From Chloroflexota bacterium (GTDB lineage Bacteria; Chloroflexota; UBA11872): a stretch of DNA of 64,000 bases. This document shows, one piece after another, positions 60,942-64,000 of this stretch (positions within the stretch are counted from its first letter, which is position 1; each line of letters begins with the position of its first letter). A program made the translations under genes and the position numbers. Below the pieces are notes generated by a model, which made no database searches, was not told the DNA's origin, and saw only the letters and a program-made list of their open reading frames with translations. The stretch covers positions 124,001 to 188,000 of the forward strand of contig JAPOVQ010000017.1 in assembly GCA_026708035.1 (NCBI GenBank), written 5' to 3'.

Positions 60942-61538
60942 CTAGGCCAGATCCGCCTCCAGGGCTGCTTCGAGCGCCTCCCGCTCGTCGGACGGCAAAT
61001 CCAGTGCCAACGCCAATTCCCTGGCCGCCGGCGACATCTTGCGCCAGGTCTTTTGCGCGATGTCGGCGATCTTGGCTGCTGGATACCGAGCGCGCAGGTC
61101 GGCGAACTGCGTCTCGAGGAAGACCAGGCAGAGCCCGTCCTCCAGCGTTTGCGCCTCGGGGTCGCGGGTGAGGTTGTGCTTTCGCACCAACTGCTGGACG
61201 CGCGCGATTTCATCGGCGCCGTAGCCGGCGTCCTGCAAGACGCGTCCGACCTCAGCGGCGTGCATGGCCTGCAACGCCGTGCGCCAGCGCAGGTAGCCGC
61301 GCCGGCCGCTCGGATACTCGTCGCGAGGGATGGTCCAGCGGCGGATATGGTGCGCGCGCGCCGCCAGCAGCAGCGCCTCACCGGCGCCGGGACGCAGGCG
61401 CCGCACCCAGGCCGTGAGCATCGCGGCGTGGGTGAGCTCCTTGGGGCGGGCCTCGCCGTCGACGATCAGCGTGTGCGGGTCGTCGGCGTTGGCTGCGTCG
61501 ATGCGCCGGATGGCGTCGCGAAAGCGCTCGGTTTTCAC
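60942..61538 (-). CDS. DUF4202 family protein
   Basis: 198-residue protein with the DUF4202 pattern: RRIDAANADDPHTLIVDGEA, RPKELTHAAMLTAWVRRL, LLAARAHHIRRWTIPRDEYP and GRRGYLRWRTALQ, then VQQLVRKHNLTRDPEAQTLE. Conserved histidines in AHHIRRW and KHNL recall metal-dependent HD-like folds, but no activity is established. ATG 61536-61538. It is divergent from the DAO-type gene by 53 bases. Confidence 0.82.
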   Translation of the reverse strand: MKTERFRDAIRRIDAANADDPHTLIVDGEARPKELTHAAMLTAWVRRLRPGAGEALLLAARAHHIRRWTIPRDEYPSGRRGYLRWRTALQAMHAAEVGRVLQDAGYGADEIARVQQLVRKHNLTRDPEAQTLEDGLCLVFLETQFADLRARYPAAKIADIAQKTWRKMSPAARELALALDLPSDEREALEAALEADLA

Positions 61539-61591
61539 GGGCGGATTCTCGCACGGACTGGCGCGACGCGGCTCGGGTATCGTGCCGCACC

Positions 61592-62683
61592 ATGAGCGGG
61601 CAGTCGGCGGACGTCGTGATCTGCGGGGGCGGCGCGCTGGGCGCCGCCCTGGCCTACGAGCTCGCCGGTCGCGGCGTGCGGCCGCTCCTGGTCGAATCGC
61701 GCGCCATTGCGTCGGGAGCCAGCGGCAAGGCCGCCGGGCTGCTCTCGCCGGCGTCCGACGCGCGCGCCGCCGGCCCGTTGGGACCGCTGTGGCGGGCCAG
61801 CTTGGCGCGGCATCACGCGCTGGTCCGCGAGTTGGACGCCCACGGAGCGCCCGGCTACGGGTTCGAGGAGAGCCCGTCGCTGCTCATCACCGCCGACGCT
61901 GCCGAAGCCGAGACCTTACGGGAGGCCGCCCCGTCCAAATGGCTGGAACCCGACGAGGTGCGCGCCCGCTGCGCCTGGATCGACGGCCCCATCGAGGGCG
62001 GCCTGCTGCGGGAAGCGAGCGCCGAAGTCCAACCCGCCGCCTTCACTCAGGCATTGATTCGGGCCGCCGAGTCTCGTGGCGCGCGCGTCGAGCAGGGACG
62101 CGTGACCGGGCTGAGTGTGACGGGCGGAGGCGTCACCGGGGTGCGGGTAGATGGCGAGGTGATTCGCACTGACGCCGTAGTTCTGGCCATGGGGCCCTGG
62201 ACTAGCGAGGTCGGGGCCTGGCTCGGGCTGCCCGTGCCCGTCACGCCGCTCAAGGGCCAGATCCTCCGTCTGCGCCTGCCGCCCGCGCAGGCCGAGACCC
62301 GATTCTCGGACACGGACGGCAACTACATGGCGCGCAAGGCCGACGGCCTGGTCTACGTCGGCACTACTGAAGAATCGGTCGGATTCGACGAGACCCCAAC
62401 CGTCGCGGCCCGACGCCAGATCCTGCGCCAGGCCGGCCGCTTCGTCTCCGCCGTGTCGCGGGCCGAGGTAGTGAAGCAGACGGCCTGTCTCCGCCCGCTC
62501 TCACCCGACGGCCTGCCGATCCTGGGAGCCGCGCCGGGGCTTTCCGGCGCATACATCGCCACCGGCCACGGGCGCGCGGGATTGCTGCTCGCCCCCGGCA
62601 GCGCGGCTGCCCTAGCCGCCCAGATCACCGGCGAGCCGCCCGCCATCGACCTGACGCCCTTCGACCCCGCCCGATTCGCCTGA
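61592..62683 (+). CDS. DAO family FAD-dependent oxidoreductase
   Basis: Amino-acid/glycine oxidase-type flavoprotein. VVICGGGALGAALAYELAGR is the FAD loop, LVESRAIASGASGKAAGLLS the ribityl contact region, PLKGQILRLRLP the D-amino-acid-oxidase-like core, and AYIATGHGRAGLLLAPGSA the C-terminal FAD segment. 363 residues from ATG 61592. Related to ThiO, sarcosine oxidase and glycerol-3-phosphate dehydrogenase; no thiamin genes are near, so the substrate is open. Confidence 0.83.
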   Translation: MSGQSADVVICGGGALGAALAYELAGRGVRPLLVESRAIASGASGKAAGLLSPASDARAAGPLGPLWRASLARHHALVRELDAHGAPGYGFEESPSLLITADAAEAETLREAAPSKWLEPDEVRARCAWIDGPIEGGLLREASAEVQPAAFTQALIRAAESRGARVEQGRVTGLSVTGGGVTGVRVDGEVIRTDAVVLAMGPWTSEVGAWLGLPVPVTPLKGQILRLRLPPAQAETRFSDTDGNYMARKADGLVYVGTTEESVGFDETPTVAARRQILRQAGRFVSAVSRAEVVKQTACLRPLSPDGLPILGAAPGLSGAYIATGHGRAGLLLAPGSAAALAAQITGEPPAIDLTPFDPARFA

Positions 62684-62738
62684 TCAACGCCTTCCCACGC
62701 TGCACGCAGCGCGGGCCACCGGCCGGCGACCCCTTCCT

Positions 62739-62764
62739 GTAGGGGCGTCCCTCGTGGGCGCCCG
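62739..62764. repeat. Dispersed intergenic repeat, family C (copy 4)
   Basis: GTAGGGGCGTCCCTCGTGGG then CGCCC. It lies between the DAO gene and tRNA-Sec; the rest of the 330-base stretch 62684-63013 holds only the tRNA gene. Confidence 0.75.
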
Positions 62765-62801
62765 GACCGGAGCCGTTCGATGCCGTGTTCACTCACTCGG
62801 C

Positions 62802-62899
62802 TGGCGGAGGTGCATGGGAGTCGAACCCACCTAGGACGCTGACCAGCGCCCCACAACGGTTTTGAAGACCGCGAGAGCCACCCGGCCCCTTCCACCTCC
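62802..62899 (-). tRNA. selC: tRNA-Sec (anticodon UCA)
   Basis: 98 bases including an encoded CCA end (62802-62804). The anticodon loop CTTCAAA (62861-62867) gives anticodon TCA at 62863-62865, on a 5-pair stem. The acceptor arm is GGAGGTGG with GCACCTCC (seven pairs plus one G-G mismatch, the long Sec form), joined directly to a 5-pair T stem with TTCGACT loop. There is a long variable arm (GGCGCT-ggtc-AGCGTC) and a six-position D stem. These are the traits of bacterial tRNA-Sec and not of tRNA-Ser. It matches the selB gene at the other end of the window. Confidence 0.93.
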
Positions 62900-63013
62900 A
62901 CCGCCACGCTAGCAGGTGCGCTGGCTCTGCGCCGGAACGGACGCCTCTGTGAGCGGCTTCGGGTACTGACCAATCCATAACCGCGTCGTGGCGTGGAGTG
63001 ACCGGAGTTCTCG

Positions 63014-63391
63014 TCAGTAGGGGGACGCGAGGTCGGCAAACATCGGAAAGTGCCGCACGTTTGTTGTCAGGAGCTCAGCCTCAAGCACAAGCGCCGTGCC
63101 GGCGATGAGATAGTCGACGTCGTCAATGCCCCGGTACGCCTCGCGATACCGGCGTGCTAGCCCCGCTGCGGTTCGGACCACCGCCTCGTCGACGGGAGCC
63201 CAAGCGAGCACCGCAAAGAAGCTTTCGAGGATGTCTCGCTCATGGGGACGTACCCCGGCCAGCAATTCAAAACGGACAACCTCGGTGGCGGCGATCGTTT
63301 CCCCGGTCCCGATCAGCTCTTCCAATAGATGGGTCGCCGGCGCGGCGCCGCGCAGATAGTCGATGGCCACCGACGTGTCCAGAAGCTTCAC
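63014..63391 (-). CDS. vapC: VapC-type PIN domain toxin
   Basis: Predicted Mg-dependent ribonuclease toxin. PIN acidic residues appear at [15 protein letters not shown] (D5), [11 protein letters not shown] (Glu) and [20 protein letters not shown] (Asp), with [12 protein letters not shown] at the end. 125 residues; its ATG overlaps the antitoxin stop (ATGA at 63388-63391). Target RNA unknown. It lies next to tRNA-Sec, but nothing in the sequence links the two. Confidence 0.88.
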   Translation of the reverse strand: MKLLDTSVAIDYLRGAAPATHLLEELIGTGETIAATEVVRFELLAGVRPHERDILESFFAVLAWAPVDEAVVRTAAGLARRYREAYRGIDDVDYLIAGTALVLEAELLTTNVRHFPMFADLASPY

Positions 63392-63648
63392 TCCAAGCCG
63401 AGCTTGCGAAGTCGCTCATTCAGATCCCCACGGATGGCATCCACGTACTCGGCGCCGGTGAAGGGGCGGTCGCTCCACAGACCGGCGCTAGCGCGGAGCG
63501 CACGTAGCTTGTCGGCGGTCGACATGGTTCCGAACGTCCGACGCACGGCGCGCCGGATCAGTTCCGATCGCGAGGCGCCGGTGGCGCGGGCGGCATCATT
63601 GAGGAGCGCAAGCTCCTCCTCGCCAAGATAGACTTGCGTCCGTCCCAT
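63388..63648 (-). CDS. vapB: Ribbon-helix-helix antitoxin (VapB/CopG-like)
   Basis: Antitoxin with an N-terminal ribbon-helix-helix: [20 protein letters not shown] then [20 protein letters not shown]; the C-terminal half would wrap the toxin. ATG 63646-63648 gives 86 residues; the frame could extend six residues upstream, but that would include the operator. A -10-like TATAGT ends six bases before this ATG, so the message may be leaderless, and a perfect palindrome lies immediately upstream as the likely autoregulatory operator. Confidence 0.85.
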   Translation of the reverse strand: MGRTQVYLGEEELALLNDAARATGASRSELIRRAVRRTFGTMSTADKLRALRASAGLWSDRPFTGAEYVDAIRGDLNERLRKLGLE

Positions 63649-63654
63649 GGCGCT

Positions 63655-63673
63655 ACTATACACCATATGGTGT
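63655..63673 (-). promoter_or_regulatory. VapB operator/promoter with perfect palindrome
   Basis: ACACCATATGGTGT at 63660-63673 is a perfect 14-base palindrome, abutting TATAGT (63655-63660, minus strand). The ATG of the antitoxin follows six bases after the -10. Binding by the antitoxin would block this promoter. Confidence 0.65.
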
Positions 63674-63778
63674 TAACCGGCATCTAAGCGCGCGGCATGC
63701 GCCGTGAGGTCGCACGCATAGTCCGAGTCGGTGCACTTTGCGGTAGCTTGGCGGGTTCGCCGCCGCCGCGATAACCGC

Positions 63779-64000
63779 ATGTCCCCCGACCGCCCCAACA
63801 TCCTCTGGTACTGCACCGACCAGCAGCGGTTCGACACCATCGGCGCGCTGGGCAATCCGCACGTTCGCACGCCGAACCTCGACCGCTTCGTGGCGCAGTC
63901 GGTGGCGTTCACGCACGCCTACTGCCAGAGCCCCATCTGCACGCCCAGCCGCGCCAGCTTCCTCACCGGCATGTATCCCAGCCGGGTCCGCAACGCGCGA
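63779..64000 (+). CDS. Sulfatase (partial, cut by window end)
   Basis: First 74 residues of a type I sulfatase/phosphonate monoester hydrolase-like enzyme. It begins MSPDRPNILWYCTDQQRFDT, holding the metal-binding DQ motif, followed by NPHVRTPNLDRF, and carries the CTPSRASFLTG signature in which the cysteine is converted to formylglycine. No signal peptide, so it is probably cytoplasmic. ATG 63779; no strong Shine-Dalgarno sequence. The rest lies beyond 64000. The substrate class (sulfate ester or phosphonate) cannot be told from this fragment. Confidence 0.85.
   Translation, partial: MSPDRPNILWYCTDQQRFDTIGALGNPHVRTPNLDRFVAQSVAFTHAYCQSPICTPSRASFLTGMYPSRVRNAR

Noticed and set aside
62802-62899. 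tRNA-Ser or a tRNA suppressor
   Set aside because: The UCA anticodon, the long acceptor/T arm joined without linker and the long variable arm fit tRNA-Sec, and selB is present.

Overview
The window is a high-GC, gene-dense bacterial chromosome segment, most likely from an uncultivated member of the Chloroflexota (SAR202/Dehalococcoidia-like). That placement is inferred from the Chlor_Arch_YYY (DUF2298) / TIGR03663 (Agl23-like) / FAD-oxidoreductase trio, the Pro-Thr lipoprotein linker, the VxKEVIKEV stalk of the VWA protein, and the dispersed intergenic repeat families. No rRNA, CRISPR array, prophage or insertion sequence is visible.

Layout. 1-2.8 kb: panC and selB (selenocysteine elongation factor). 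3-5.3 kb, minus strand: gap-pgk. 5.5-11.6 kb: a hopanoid operon, hpnC-hpnD-hpnE-shc-hpnH. 11.8-12.8 kb: a PadR regulator with a multi-palindrome operator and a membrane protein carrying four SLSW repeats. 12.9-17.1 kb: holin-like protein, MDR oxidoreductase, GNAT, YdeI-like protein, polysaccharide deacetylase. 17.2-20.1 kb, minus strand: csoR-copA with a CsoR-type operator. 20.3-25.6 kb: DUF2298 protein, Agl23-like protein, FAD oxidoreductase. 25.8-30.7 kb: comB-like phosphatase, an LprG-like lipoprotein paired with an MFS exporter, and a DUF2342 zincin. 30.9-39.5 kb: assimilatory sulfate reduction and tetrapyrrole synthesis (sir, NYN gene, cysH-cysC-sat, hemC-cobA-hemD-hemB). 39.4-44.4 kb: EamA transporter, then on the minus strand parA, ftsZ and a GAF/HWE histidine kinase. 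44.7-47.3 kb: an ECF sigma factor behind its own ECF-type promoter, with a membrane VWA protein. 47.4-50.9 kb: NIPSNAP protein, two TrkA-like proteins, L25/CTC, methyltransferase. 50.9-53.8 kb: class A penicillin-binding protein. 54.0-59.7 kb: two tandem paralogous polytopic proteins of about 940 residues. 59.8-64 kb: Gfo/Idh/MocA protein, DUF4202 protein, DAO-type oxidase, tRNA-Sec, VapBC and the start of a sulfatase.

How the genes work together. hpnC/D/E, shc and hpnH cover farnesyl diphosphate to adenosylhopane. Sat, CysC, CysH and Sir reduce sulfate to sulfide, while hemB/C/D and cobA make uroporphyrinogen III and precorrin-2, the siroheme precursor that Sir needs. SelB and tRNA-Sec show that selenocysteine is decoded, although no selenoprotein gene is seen here. 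Three large membrane proteins (DUF2298 and the tandem pair) share a loop pattern and probably form one GT-C-like superfamily.

The least explained items are the tandem membrane pair, the SLSW-repeat protein with its nested start, the sigma/VWA pair with an autoregulatory promoter, and the promoter-hairpin leader in front of the NYN gene. Functional statements rest on motif recognition by eye; no database search was run.
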